In this document: one piece after another, positions 22,407-33,625 of the stretch
Position numbering within the stretch: the first letter of the stretch is position 1
Layout of the letters: each line of letters starts with the position of its first letter
From: Scortum barcoo
Lineage: Eukaryota > Chordata > Actinopteri > Centrarchiformes > Terapontidae
Direction: 5' to 3'
Length of the DNA stretch: 64,000 nt
Assembly (NCBI GenBank): GCA_023238725.1
Contig: CM041539.1
Span: forward strand, 23,612,104-23,676,103
Program-made: the position numbers and the translations under genes
The notes under the pieces: model-generated
What the model saw: only the letters and a program-made list of their open reading frames with translations
Databases searched by the model: none
What the model was told of the DNA's origin: nothing

Positions 22407-22662
22407 TATTGTAAGTTTCTACTAAGAGCATGATGGGAAAAAATTGCATGGTGGGAAAAAAATGCTAAAAGAATCTAGTTGTAGTCTTGTAAATAGTGAC
22501 CCTAAGTGTGCAAGATTCACAGTCTTTGTAAAATGTCAGTCTGAGACTAGGCTGTGACTAAAAACTCTAAACACTTGTCTTTAGATGTGAGCAGGTGTGA
22601 GCTGATAGTTTTCCAAGAGTCTTCTCCAAATCTTTTCAAAGTCTTCTGATGTATGGGTAGCA

Positions 22663-22765
22663 TAAGTCAGTGATGGAACTAACTAGCTGATTGGCACATG
22701 TTCCTAGTACACAACCTGGTTTGTTATCAGGCCCAGCAGGTTTACTCATGTTCACTCAGATCAGG
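22663..22765 (-). mobile_element. LINE RT fragment, left part, beyond Harbinger
   Basis: The minus strand reads KPAGPDNKPGC and CANQLVSSITDL in one open frame, the RT segment that precedes the one at 18302-18151. It lies directly against the Harbinger target duplication. See the entry at 18151-18302. Confidence 0.7.
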
Positions 22766-22824
22766 TCTATCTTACATTTATACAGATGGGTGAACAGATG
22801 GGTGAATCCTTGAACTCTGGAAGG

Positions 22825-23225
22825 ATGAACACCATTCTTCTAAAGATATTCCCTCATTTGGCTCTGTCTCACACGTCACTCCAAAATGTCCTATAGTTGT
22901 TCAGTGTGGTTGAGATGTGGTGACTGTGAAGGCCACAGCATTTGAATAACATAATTTTCATCCTCATCAAACCATACAGTGATCCCCCCATGGATGGGGG
23001 GGCATTGTCATCCTATAAGAGACCCCTCCCATCAGGATAGAAATGTTTCATCAGAGGGTAAAGGTGATCACTCTGAGTAACTCTGGATTGATTTACAGTG
23101 ACCCTTCACTATAAGGGGACAACTGGACACAAACTGTGCCAGAAAAATGCCACCAACTTCATAACAGAGCCTCAGGATCTGTATTTCTTATGTTTCTCCA
23201 CTCATTTATTCTTTTTTCCCTTTAA
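22825..23225 (-). mobile_element. Tc1-like transposon remnant (transposase middle part)
   Basis: The minus strand contains a decayed Tc1/mariner transposase: DDNAP with HGGITVWFDED (about 23010-22970), followed by WPSQSPHLN (about 22936-22910) and a degraded end. In Tc1 transposases the second catalytic Asp lies in the QDDNAPIH-type motif; here it is preceded by a stop. The N-terminal DNA-binding half is absent, and 23180-23225 is non-coding flank of the same element (also present at 49464-49510). A deletion copy at 49365-49540 shares both blocks. Confidence 0.7.
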
Positions 23226-24419
23226 TTAGTCCCCCCTCTTGTGTAGTTATATCAGGACACAGCGAGCAGGTTGATGGCTCTAATTTCAAGTGCTGCAGAC
23301 ACACTGTAGAATGTACACTGGAGGGCTTTGGGGATAAATTCCCTTCTGCTATATACCACTAGTAGTTTTTCCACATTCACTATTTTTCTCAAGCAGTTCC
23401 TGCTCTTTGTAGCTCATGAGGACACTAATAGCATATTCGGGTGTTGATTCTTTGTATCTGTATGCAAAGTCCGAGTGTGGCATTTGGCTAAAAGATATGC
23501 TTGTGCAGCATGACATTATGACAGCCTTGACATTTTAGATCCTAATGTTGCAATTGCTGTTTTGCATCATAATGTCTCTCTGAAATCATGAATCTTATTT
23601 CCTCTACCTCTATTCTAAATAGCAGCATTTGACCCCAGCTTTCAACACAATCATGAGGATTTCTGGTCTCATTTTAAAAGTATGTATGTTTAATGCTAAC
23701 AAAATAATACTTTTTCTCAGAAAAAAATAGACAATGAAAATGATACTATTTAAAAGCCATGTTATTAACTGCAACAAAAACAATGAATATGGTTAATCAG
23801 TTTCAGTAGAGAAACCACTTCAGAAATGTAAGAATAGCATGGTCCATGAGCATAATCAGTGAGGAGGGGACACAAAGAAAGTCAAGCTGTTTAAGTTCAG
23901 AGGCAAATACAAAGTTGGAATAAAACTGTATCTGAATATGTTGTTATATTGTTATCTTCAAGATATTTAAGCTAGTTAGAGATTCCATCATTTTACAGAG
24001 ATAAATTTGTCTCAATATTTGTGTGAACAGTCTGTGTATAATTGTGTAATGTGTGACCTAACTAAAAAGAAATTACAACTGCATTAAGGGTACACTACCA
24101 ATAAGATTGTTATATCTCACAACAGTTTCTGTAGCCTGGGTAAAATACTGTGACCTAACTAAAAAGACAGATATTACAACTGCATTAAGGGTATACTACT
24201 AATAAGATGTGAAGTGCTTAGTAATTTTTGCCCTACCTGAAAAAATAAAAGAAACATTTCAAGGTTGATTTGACTGACCCTTACTGGCTATATTGCTGTC
24301 AACTGTAGTAACTCAAGACTACCATTTTAGCACTCTGATGTCTTTCATACTCAAAGAGAAATGTATATTAAAGTGTGCTAGATAGTATACAGTGAGAGTG
24401 GGTGTGGAACATGACTCAT
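23226..24419. other. No gene; one local duplication
   Basis: AT-rich. The segment at 24054-24107 is repeated with few changes at 24151-24208 (offset 97 bp; shared TGACCTAACTAAAAAGA and TGCATTAAGGGTA). No coding signal. Confidence 0.6.
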
Positions 24420-26560
24420 CGGCGGATAACATGGTAACAGACCCAGGACTGGAAAAGACTACGAGAGCTAAGACCAGTACCACACCTGAGACTTCATTAC
24501 ATCTAAGCCCAAAACTCCAGAGATGCAGTTATGGCTGGGCCAAAGTAACATCCCTTAAAGGCCTATGAATCCATCAAGACAGGAAAAAGTGTTTGAAAGC
24601 AGTGGAGCAGGGAACTCGCGTTGACCAATACTTCTTACGGAGTAAGCCGAGTCAGTCAAGTGAAGTTCAGCAGCAAGACAAACGCCACAGCCTGCAGAAC
24701 ATCAATCCCCCTGTCCCAGAGGAGGAGGTGGGACCAGACGCAGAAGGGACTTGCAGGCCCAGTCAACCCACTGCTGAGAGGAAGATCCAAGGACGAAGAC
24801 CACCGATCAAGTGGCTGAAGTCCCACGAGAGAAGAGAGTGGGAATCAGTAAATAGCGACCTCTGCGGGTTCCTGGACCAACTCAAGGGACCTGCAGACAG
24901 GAAGCTAGATAAGATGGGAGAACTCATCTACAGCTATGGAGATGAGCGCATTGGGATTGCAGGAGAGGACCAGGAAACCACCTACCATTCAAACCAAATC
25001 CAGGAGACAACACTAAATAGATCGACTGGTCAACGTGAGAAGGATGCTGAAGAAACAGAAAGAGGTGCAGGAAAAAGGATCAGGCAAGGTCCAGTTTCTT
25101 CAATGACCCTTTCAGGTTTATGAAAAATCTGTTCTCGAAGGAAAAAAGCGGCAAGTTGACAATGACAAAGGAAGAACTAGCGGCACACCTGACGGAAGTC
25201 CATTCAGACACCCACCATCTGGACCCGATTGTCCTCCCTCCTGACACGCCCCCCTTACCCTTCCCACACCACCAGCTAGACACCAGCCCTCCCAAGTGGA
25301 GTGAGGTCCTTACAACTGTGCATGGTGCGAGAGTTGCATCATCTCCTGGGCCCAATGGTGTTCCCTATAGGCTCTACAAGAACGCACCAGATGTGCTAAG
25401 GGTACTGTGGAGGTTGATGACAGTGGTGTGGCAGAAACAGAGTATACCCAGAGTATGGAGGAGAGCAGGAGGGGTTCTTATCCCCAAGGAAAAGAACTCC
25501 TCCAATCAGTTATCAATCATTTTCATCACATCAGCCTCTTGAAAAGATTTTCTTCAGCGTACTTGCCCGCAGACTGGCTTGTTACCTAGAGAAGAATGGG
25601 TACGTCGACACCACTGTACAGAAAGCAGGGATACCAGGCTTTTCGGGCTATCTGGAGCATGCAACAATGATATGGCATCATATTCAGGCTGCCAAGAAAG
25701 ATGGGAGAGACCTTCATGTCGTGTTTCTAGATCTCGCAAATGCCTTTGGAACTGTCCCGCATAACCTCCTATGGACTGCTCTTCACTGTATGGGAAAGGA
25801 GGTCTGGAGCTACCAGTGTCCAGTCTTACAGAGAAGTTCAAATGCTCAAAGGTGAGGCAGGAAATGACTCTGGCGGAGTCCCGGGACCCAGCGGTGGCCT
25901 AAACCACCCCCACCTTGTCAACTGGAAGGAAGTGGTCTTCGGCTGCTGCGACCCAGCAGGCAAAGGCTACCCTCAAACATCAAGACATCGTTGGTTGTTC
26001 TCAGCTAGGGAGAGGAGGCCTTGGAACTGGGGAGAGCAGACCATCCTGGCGGAAAGCAACCCCTTCACAATGCAGAGGATTGGTAGTTGACGAAGTACGC
26101 CGGCAAGAGCAGGTAATGAGACGCACCAAAGCAGTCACACATGCAAAGCAGGGCCAATGGATGCGGTGGGAAGAGGTCAAGAAGAGGAGACTCATGGAAG
26201 GAGTTATGGGGAATGGAGGCACATAGAACCAGCTTCCTTATTCAAGCTGTCTATGATGTCCTCCCATCCCCCACTAATCTCAGCCAATGGTATGGGGAAG
26301 ATCCCACGTGCCCACTGTGTCCATCTCCTGAGACATCTTCTGAGACATATCCTGGTTGAATGCAAGACAAGCTTATCAGAAGGCCATTACACCTGGTGGC
26401 ACAACCAGGTTCTGAGATGTTTGGCAAGCAACTTAGAGGCTAAAAGGACTGCAATCAATTCCCTACCTGCTCCACCACCCAAGCCTACACCCTCAATAGC
26501 TTTCAGTGCTGGCAAAACACCAAACAGAGCCCATGTACCCAAGAGGAAAGACAGTGTCTG
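24420..26560 (+). mobile_element. R2/Hero-like LINE (restriction-like endonuclease type), inactive
   Basis: Single-ORF, site-preferring LINE type in which RT precedes a restriction-like endonuclease. Plus-strand order: an N-terminal Cys-Cys-His-Cys-like zinc finger (CSYGWAKV to HQDRKKC, 24525-24593, with an in-frame TGA), RVDQYFLRS, a basic stretch WLKSHERREWE, then KNLFSKEKSG, SSPGPNGVPYRLYKN (25341-25385), the RT region with GGVLIPKEK, and FLDLANAFGTVPHN (25726-25767), where the Asp is the expected motif A acid. Near 26310 a CPLC motif begins the pre-endonuclease zinc knuckle; its His and Cys are in another frame (LRHILVEC). Motif C FADD is missing between 25850 and 25920, so the catalytic core is deleted. 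Confidence 0.75.
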
Positions 26561-26564
26561 GGCC

Positions 26565-26790
26565 ACATTTTCACTTAGGGGTGTGTTCACTTTTGTTGCC
26601 AGCAGTTTAGACATTAATGGCTGTGTTCAGTTATTTTGAGGGGACGGCAAATTTACACTGTTATACAAGCTGTACACTGACTACTTTACATTGTATCAAA
26701 GTGTGATATCTTCAGTGTTGTCCCATGACAACATATATTACAATATTTACAAAAATGTGAGGGGTGTACTCACTTTTGTGGGATACTGTA
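26565..26790 (+). mobile_element. Tc1-like transposon 3' end
   Basis: Ends in GGGGTGTACTCACTTTTGTG followed by GGATACTGTA at 26790, a terminal repeat common in teleost Tc1 elements, next to TA. A similar but imperfect GGTGTGTTCACTTTTGTTGCC occurs at 26578-26600 at the other side of this fragment. No transposase is present and the 5' terminal repeat is not in the window. It abuts the R2/Hero-like element. Confidence 0.65.
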
Positions 26791-27310
26791 CATGGGAGAT
26801 GAACCAGCAGTAAAATAATTTATTTGAAGCTGTGTCTCTGGTGGCCTGTCAAATACATCCAATATTCACAGTTCTTTAAAGCAGCTATAATCAATGTTTT
26901 TATGATGATGATCAAATGACAATGTGAAAACAGCTGAATCCGCAGCTCCCATCTGCATTCAAGAGCTCTATAATGAGTTTGTAAGAGTTAGAAAATGGTT
27001 GACTTGCTTGATGTTCTTGAAGGCATTTCAACTCTCATCTGAGAAGCTTCACATAGTGAACCTCACATATTGAACTAAAAAACATTCACTGTGAGTTTCA
27101 GTTTCAGCTCATTCTAAAGCTGTCCAGCATAGCGTGGTTTTCAGCCACAGCAAGCGGCTGTTCTCAGTGAAAATTATCTGATAAAGCCACAGTGAATCTG
27201 TCCAGTACCAAACAACAGACACACACAGTTAACTAGCTGGTGAACATAGAACACTTAAAGCTCTTTGACACCTGGTATGCCCAATATTACCACTTCAGTC
27301 AATGCATCTC
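26791..27310. other. No gene; probable repeat scraps
   Basis: 27000-27060 and 27085-27260 resemble widespread teleost interspersed repeats that I remember but cannot name. No ORF of interest. Confidence 0.3.
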
Positions 27311-28375
27311 ATTATAAGATGAGATGAGATAACCTTCCCAGATCCCCAGCGGGGAAATTCAGTTGTTGATGCAGCACAATGGACAGCAAACTGTACTGAT
27401 AGAAGGGAAAAAATAAGAAAGGTATGTCAAAACTGGATTAAGGAAGAATATAAAACAGAAACTGTACACAGCATTTGGAGACAAACATTACAAGGTAAAT
27501 TGACAATGGTATGGTATAGAGATGAAACAGAAATGTATTATAGAATAGAAAGCAGGTCAATGTAAAGTAAACATTGCATAGTATAATGTAATGATATAAT
27601 ATGAGATATGAGTTATAAGGTGAATTGAATGATATGGTATAACATATTGTATAGTACAGTGATGTAACAGAGTATTACATGGTATAACATATGAACATAG
27701 TATAAGGTGTGGTTCAGAATATAACTTGGAATATGTTAGAATATAACAGACTATCAAGACTATTGTAGTGTATTGTACTGTAATATGTAGCAACACAGTA
27801 AAAAATGTAAGAGTATATAATCTGTCCAACAGTCCTGTACAGACATCAGTGGGGAAGAGGGAGGTGAGTGTCTTAAGTGAACTAGACACTGTGGAAAAAG
27901 AGGGTCTGTGTGTGTTGTGTGGTGTGTCCCCACAATTGTCATACAGTCTGATGGCAGCAGGTACAAGTGAGCACCTGAAGCTCCGTTTTATATCTGGGTG
28001 GGATGATCTGGCTGAAAGAGCTGCCCATCTGCCACAACTCATCATACAGAGCATGAAATGGGTTTTCTAGGATCTTCTTCATCATCCTCCTCTCCACCAC
28101 TGACTCCACACAGTCCAGCCTGACCACAGAGCTACCTTTCCTCACTAGCTTGTTCAGTCTGAAGGATCAGAGGCTTATCAGGAAGAACCGTCTGCTCTGT
28201 ACCTTCATAAAGAGGGTGTCTCTGTTATGCATCTTGTCCAGTTTATTGTTGTTTGGACCGAAAGGTACTTGTATGAGTACAGCCCCCTAACTAAGACAGG
28301 GGATCTCCTGTTCCTCCAGATGTACACCAGCAGTTCTTTGGTGATGAGTGTGTTAAAGCAAGTAAAGGCAATTAT
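27311..28375 (-). mobile_element. LINE 3' end (RT C-terminus, UTR and tail)
   Basis: On the minus strand, 28375-27950 is the C-terminal part of a LINE polyprotein: FIWRNRRSPV-like start, a YKYLSVQT segment, then RLDCVESVVERRMMKKILENPFHALYDEL (28123-28035) and, in another frame, SSHPDIKRSFRCSLVPAAIRLYDN (28001-27930). This is followed by AT-rich UTR and a 3' tail with the GGGGAAATTCAG block (27351-27362) and TCTCATCTCATCTTAT at 27331-27311. The tail block also occurs at 2411-2423. No catalytic RT motif is included. The exact LINE family is uncertain. Confidence 0.65.
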
Positions 28376-30586
28376 TAAAAGTGTACAACTTGTCTGAAAC
28401 TATTTTAGTGTCTCTAGGACACAGACTCTTTTGTTGGAGGAAAATGATAATCCCAATTTTCCAACGAAGGAAGAAAAGCACACCATAGACCCAAAGAACG
28501 AGTCAGAAATCCAGCAGGATGTTCTTGCAAAGAAAAGTTTATTATCTACAAAAAAGAAGACAATAAACTGAGTGGTTCACTGGCAAAGTACTGTCTGCTG
28601 TCTTTGTTCTTCATCTTTTATACACAGTGTTCTGGGTACCTCCCCATGATGTTTATTTAATAATGCAAATTCAACAAGTGTGTTAATACTGATTGTCTAT
28701 CAGACATTGCCACATCCAGAGCTGGCACTCATTCTACTTTGTAAGCACCTTGCCCCTCTAGGAGCAGGCGGGGTAGTAGATGGGCGGTAGTAGCGGCACG
28801 TACCTACTCAGCAGAGGAGTTCAACTTGAAGACAAAGAATGAGGACATGGTGAACTTTTACCCAGTTTCTGAATGCTGAATGCATTTTTAGTATGCCAAA
28901 TACATGATTACACTTTTGATGATTTATAAGATGAAAGGGTTACATGATTACTCACTATGAACTCTATCTCTATTCTACCAACTATGCATTTAAGTGATTA
29001 TACAGTATATGACTATATATGATTCAACACACAGTGTGACATAAAGTAAAGTCAATGTGTTGTAAGGTTAATAAAAGGTTCAACTCATGTAAAATAAAAA
29101 GGTTCAACTCACATAAAAATATGTTGCTTTCACATAATCTCTCCACATAATTTTTTACCTCAAAACTTTCTAAATATGAAGAAAAATGTTTGTGCTGTGT
29201 GCCACTATCACATTCCCAAACCTAGAAAACATGCTGATGATGAAATTGATCACTGGTTTTCAGACTCCCCTATACCACCACCACCTGGAAAAATAAGCTT
29301 TAAGTCAACCTGTGAGGGAGATAATCAATTGATCAAATGAAGAGTGGCGTCCTCTGCCTGCATCATCACCACAGCAGATTTATTTCATGTTCCTCTGTGA
29401 AGGCTGGGGAAGTCATGACGCCTGAGTTCAGACAGGGAGAGCAGGGCTATAAGAGTCCCAACGGAGCTATTAGCTGCTGGAGTGGAGTGATCAGCCAGTG
29501 ATGAGCTATCGGACAGGCCCAGGATTGGGGCAGTGGGAGAAGCTGCAGAGGTTCATTACAGGTAGTTCATCTTGTGTTGCACTGCCTTCAGCTGCATTCC
29601 CACCCAGGTCCACTCCCTGCAGCTTGGGCCCTTATCTGCCTTGGTCTAATCAAACTCTCTTCAATGGTGAAAGCCTTTCAGGAGCTGGAAGGCTCTAAAC
29701 AGCAGTCTGATTGCCTGACAGGACTGCTGGGTCGAACTGAACTTTAAACCTCTAAAAATGGTGTAAAATCATACCATCAAGACAGTATTACTGAATGGTA
29801 TGGCACCCTAAAAAGGGCCATAGCCTGCTGAAGAATAATCTATTACAACTTCTTACACATCAAAGCACAGACCTTTTTACATAGAGTGCATCACAGCATA
29901 CGGAGCAGCCACAAAGAGTCCCACACACTCACCACACACACATATGCAGTGGAGTGCTTATCTGACCGTAGTATTTCTCTTTAGCACTGTGTGCCCTGTA
30001 TGACTGAAGCCTACGTGTACCAACACAATGACAAGGTGTCATTTTTGTGTACTAGTTGTTTTTCACATGTAAATGCCTCCATGGTAGTTTCTCCAACATT
30101 TGAGTTGTCCACTGGACATTCATTATTACATTGCTTAAAGCAGCTTGGTAGAATAATGCAGACTTGACTTGTTTCATATAATGGACTTTCAGGTACATTA
30201 TAAGTGCAGGTAGGAGAGAGTCATGAATCTGATTCTGGTAACTTTTAAGTCATAATATGGGAGTAAAGTTTTGTATCTTGCTGCTGTACACTGCTGCATG
30301 ATGTGAACAATAAGGGTATCCACCACTGGTGGTACTATACTTCCATGTCGATGTTTCAATGTGTCACATCCTAGACTGGCTGAGCTAGTTGTTGCAGGTG
30401 AAAAATAAAACAAGAAACTGACCTGGGAATTAAATGTCACTTTTCAGCAGGGTGAAATTTCACCTTGTTTGTGTATTGTTTGATTTATTTCTATGTTTTT
30501 CAGTCATATGCAAATTGCTTTAAAAAGTGCACTCATTGCTGTCACAAAGTCTGATGGATCAATAAACACAAAACATTAGACAGACA
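28376..30586. other. No gene recognised
   Basis: Mixed AT-rich and moderate-GC sequence. 29340-29720 has higher GC and no frame with domain similarity. 28430-28820 could hide a long terminal repeat, but no paired ends are visible. Confidence 0.45.
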
Positions 30587-30597
30587 GGTTGTAAACA
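30587..30597. repeat. Rex3 target-site duplication, left copy
   Basis: GGTTGTAAACA, identical to 33667-33677 on the other side of the element. Confidence 0.9.
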
Positions 30598-30902
30598 CCC
30601 CTCCTTGAACCACCACCTTACCATGGTGGAGGGGTTTGTGTGACCCGAATGATCCTAGGAGCTATGTTGTCAGGGGCATTACAGCCCCTGGTAGGGTCTC
30701 CCATGGCTAAACAGGTCCTAGGTGACGGGCCAGACTAAAGGCCTGGGGTTGGGGCTCGCAGGCGCGCCTGGTGACCGGGTCTTTGCCCACGGGACCCAGC
30801 CAGGGCTCAGCCCGAAATGACAACGTGTGCTCGCCTTCCAGTAGGCTCACCACCCGCAGGGAAGGTCCATGAGGGGCCGGTGCAATGTGGTTTGGGTAGC
30901 AG

Positions 30903-32274
30903 TTGTGGCCGGGGGGCCTCGACGACCCAATCCCTCGGACCAAAACTCTGGCAATAGGGACATGGAATGTCACCTTTCTGGGGGGGAAGGAGCCTGAGCT
31001 TGTCGTGTGCTCACCTCCACACACAGCCTGGGCTCTGGAACCCAGCTCCTTGAAAGGGGCTGGACCCTCCACTACTCTGGAGTTGTGGTGGCGAGCTGGT
31101 GTGGGCTTGCTTATAGCTCCCCAGCTCAGCCGCCATGTGTTGGTGTTCACCCCGGTGAATGAGAGGGTCACTTCCCTGCTGCCTAAGCCTTGGGGTCGGG
31201 GATAGGTCTCTTGCTGGTGTTTGTGTCTACGGGCCGAACAGCAGTACATGGAGTACCCAGCCTTCTTGGAGTCCCTGGGAGGGGTACTTGATAGTGCTCC
31301 GACTGTAGTGTTCTACTGGGGGACTTCAACGCTCATGTGGGCAACGACAGTGATACCTGGAGTGGCGTGATTGGGAGGAACAGCCTCCCCGATCTGAACC
31401 CGAGCAGGTGTTCTGTTATTGGACTTTCTGTGCTAGTCACAGCTTGTCCATAACGAACACCATGTTCGAAAGCATAAGGGTGTCCACCAGTTCACGTGGC
31501 ACCAGGATACCCTATGCTGGAGGTCGATGAACTACTTTGTTGTCGTTTCATTTGATCTCCGGCCGTATGTCTTGGACACTTGGGTAAAGAGAGGGGCTGA
31601 GCTGTCAACTGATCACCACCTGGTGGTGAGTTGGATCTTCTGGCAGAGGAGGAAGTTGGACAGACCTGGCAGAGTGAGGGTCTGTTGGGAACGTCTGGCC
31701 AAGCCCTCTGTCAGGGAGGTCTTCAACTCCCACCTCCGGCAGAACTTCTCACAGATTCCAAGGGAGGCTGGGGACATTGAGTCCGAGTGGACCATGTTCT
31801 CTGCCTCCATTGTCGAACGTGTCAGGCAGCTTCGAAGCTGTGGACGCAAGGTCTCTGGTGCCTGCCATGGCGGAGCAACCCCCAAACCCAGTGGTGGACA
31901 TCGGAAGTAAGGGATACCGTCAAGCTGAAGAAGGAGTTCCTATCGGGCCATGTTGGCCTGTGGGACTCCCGACGCGAGTTGATGGGTACCGGCAGGCCAA
32001 GCAAGCCTCAGCCCGGGTGGTCTTGGATGCAAAAACATGGGTCTGGGAGGAGTTCGATGAAGCAAGACTACTCGAAGAAATTCTGGCAAACTGTCCGGTG
32101 CCTCATAAGGGGGAAGCAGTACTCTGCCAACATTGTTTACAGTGCAGGTGGGGAGCTATTGACCTCAACTGGGGACATTGTTGGACAGGTGGAAGAAATA
32201 CTTCGAAGGATCTCCTCAATCCCACCGACACGTGCCTTCCACTGAGGAAGTGGAGGCTGGGGACTCTGAGGTGA
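30903..32274 (+). pseudogene. Rex3 endonuclease and linker, frameshifted
   Basis: Target-nicking domain. GTWNVTFLGGKEPELV (starting about 30957) holds the first metal-binding Asn. Then comes a gap relative to the family, RAGVGLLIAPQLSRHVL (31093-31143), FTPVNERV, the DFNAHVGND motif (about 31321-31350), and LSTDHHLVVSW (31603-31635), which is the SDH-equivalent motif. The linker (31640-32270) includes VCWERLAKPSVREVFNSHLRQ and KKEFLSGHVG. Frames change at least six times. The catalytic Glu motif is not readable, probably lost in the gap at about 31000-31060. Confidence 0.75.
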
Positions 32275-32298
32275 ACTCGTCCATCACCCAAGCCGGGC

Positions 32299-33625
32299 GT
32301 GGATGAGATCTGCCTGGAGTACCTCAAGTCTCTGGATGTTGTGGGGCTGTCTTGGCTGACACACCTCTGCAGCATTGCATGGAGGTCAGGGGAACAGTAC
32401 CTCTGGAGTGGCAAACTGGGGTGGTGGTCCCTCTTTTTAAAAAGGGGGAACTGGAGAGTGTATTCCAACTACAGGGGGATCACACTTCTCAGCCTCCCCA
32501 GGAAGGTCCTACGCCAGGGTACTGGAGAGGAGAATTCAGCCAACAGTCGAACCCTTCGGATTCAGGAGGAACAATGCGGTTTTCGTCCTGGTCGTGGAAC
32601 ACTGGACCAGCTCTATACCCTCCACAGGGTGCTTGACAGGGTCCGGGGTCCTTTGCTAAGGGCTGTTCGGTCTCTGTACGACCTGGAGCAGGAGCTTGGT
32701 TCGCTTTGCCAGCAGTAAGTCAGACCTGTTCCCGGTGCATGTTGGACTCCGGCAGGGCTGCCCTTTGTCACCGGTTCTGTTCATAATCTTTATGGACAGG
32801 ATTTCTAGGCATAGCCAGGGGCTGGAGGGAGTCCAGTTTGGGAACCACAAGATTTCATCTCTGCTTTTTGCAGATGATGCTATGTCCCTGTTGGCTTCAT
32901 CAAACCAGGACCTTCAGCATGTACTGGAGGCAGTTTGCAGCAGAGTGAAGCGGCTGGGATGAGAATCAGCACCTCCAAATCCGAGGCCATGGTTCTCAGA
33001 CTGGAAAAGGGTGGCGTGCCCTCTCCGGGTGGGTGGAGAAGTGCCTGCCTCAAGCGGAGGAGTTCAAGTATCTTGGGGTCTTGTTCACGAAGTGAGGGAA
33101 AGATGGAGCGTGAGATTGACAGGCAGATTGGTGCAGACCGTTGTGGTGAAGAAGGAGCTGAGTCGAAAGGCGAAGCTCTCTATTTACCGGTCAGTCTATG
33201 CTCCTACTGTCACCTATGGTCATGGACTTTGGGTAATGACCGAAAGGACAAGAAGACCCCGGATACAAGTGGCCGCAATGAGTTATCTCCGCAGGGTGGC
33301 TGGCTGGGCGCTCCCTTAGAGATAGGGTGAGAAGCTCAGTCACTTTCGGGAGGAGCTAGGAGTTGAGCCGCTGCTCGTTTGCATCGAGAGGAGTCAGCTG
33401 AGGTGGCTCAGGCATTTGTTTCGGATGCCCCCTGGACTCCTCCCTAGGGAGGTGTTCCAGGCATGTCCCACCAGGAGGAGGCCCCAGGGGAAGACCCAGG
33501 ACACGCTGGAGAGACTATGTCTCTCAGGCTGGCCTGGGAACGCCTCGGAGTCCCCCAGGAAGAGCTGGAGGAAGTGTCTGGGGTGAGGGAAGTCTGGGCA
33601 TCTCTGCTCAGACTGCTGCCTCCGC
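32299..33625 (+). pseudogene. Rex3 reverse transcriptase, motif A deleted
   Basis: RT part: YLKSLDVVGLSWL (32317-32355), VPLEWQTGVVVPLFKKG, then CGFRPGRGTLDQLYTLHRVL (32575-32634). The next residues are DRVRGPLLRAVRSLYD, so the stretch that carries motif A (the first catalytic Asp) in the family is missing. Motif B (GLRQGCPLSPVLF, 32747-32785) and motif C (FADD, 32867-32878) are present. The C-terminal region follows in broken frames (RISTSKSEAMVL, LSRKAKLSIYRSVY, RSQLRWLRHLFRMPPG and LEEVSGVREVWASLLRLLPP to about 33620). Even without frameshifts the enzyme would lack a catalytic Asp. Confidence 0.8.

Larger units (their letters stand above)
18303..22662. mobile_element. PIF/Harbinger DNA transposon, complete ends, inactive
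   Basis: A 4360-bp class II element. TAA at 18300-18302 is repeated at 22663-22665, the 3-bp duplication typical of PIF/Harbinger. Ends are decayed inverted repeats: TGCTGGGCTTACA on the left, TGCTACCCATACA (reverse complement) on the right. It has the two-gene plan of the superfamily: a SANT/MADF-like DNA-binding protein gene on the plus strand (18578-19638) and a DDE transposase gene on the minus strand (22406-20154), converging in the middle. Both genes contain frameshifts and the transposase has a deletion at its third catalytic position. A piggyBac-type MITE sits inside. It inserted into a LINE RT region. Confidence 0.9.

Noticed and set aside
27000..27060. Hammerhead-ribozyme-like core of a Penelope element
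   Set aside because: The GATGAG and GAAA-like pieces are incomplete and no second core strand with a cleavage site could be placed.
27557..28054. 165-codon open frame, minus strand, as a gene
   Set aside because: The first part is the C-terminus of a LINE polyprotein and the rest is its AT-rich UTR; it is described as a LINE 3' end.
30707..31249. 180-codon open frame, minus strand
   Set aside because: Antisense of the GC-rich 5' part of the Rex3 element; no independent domain.
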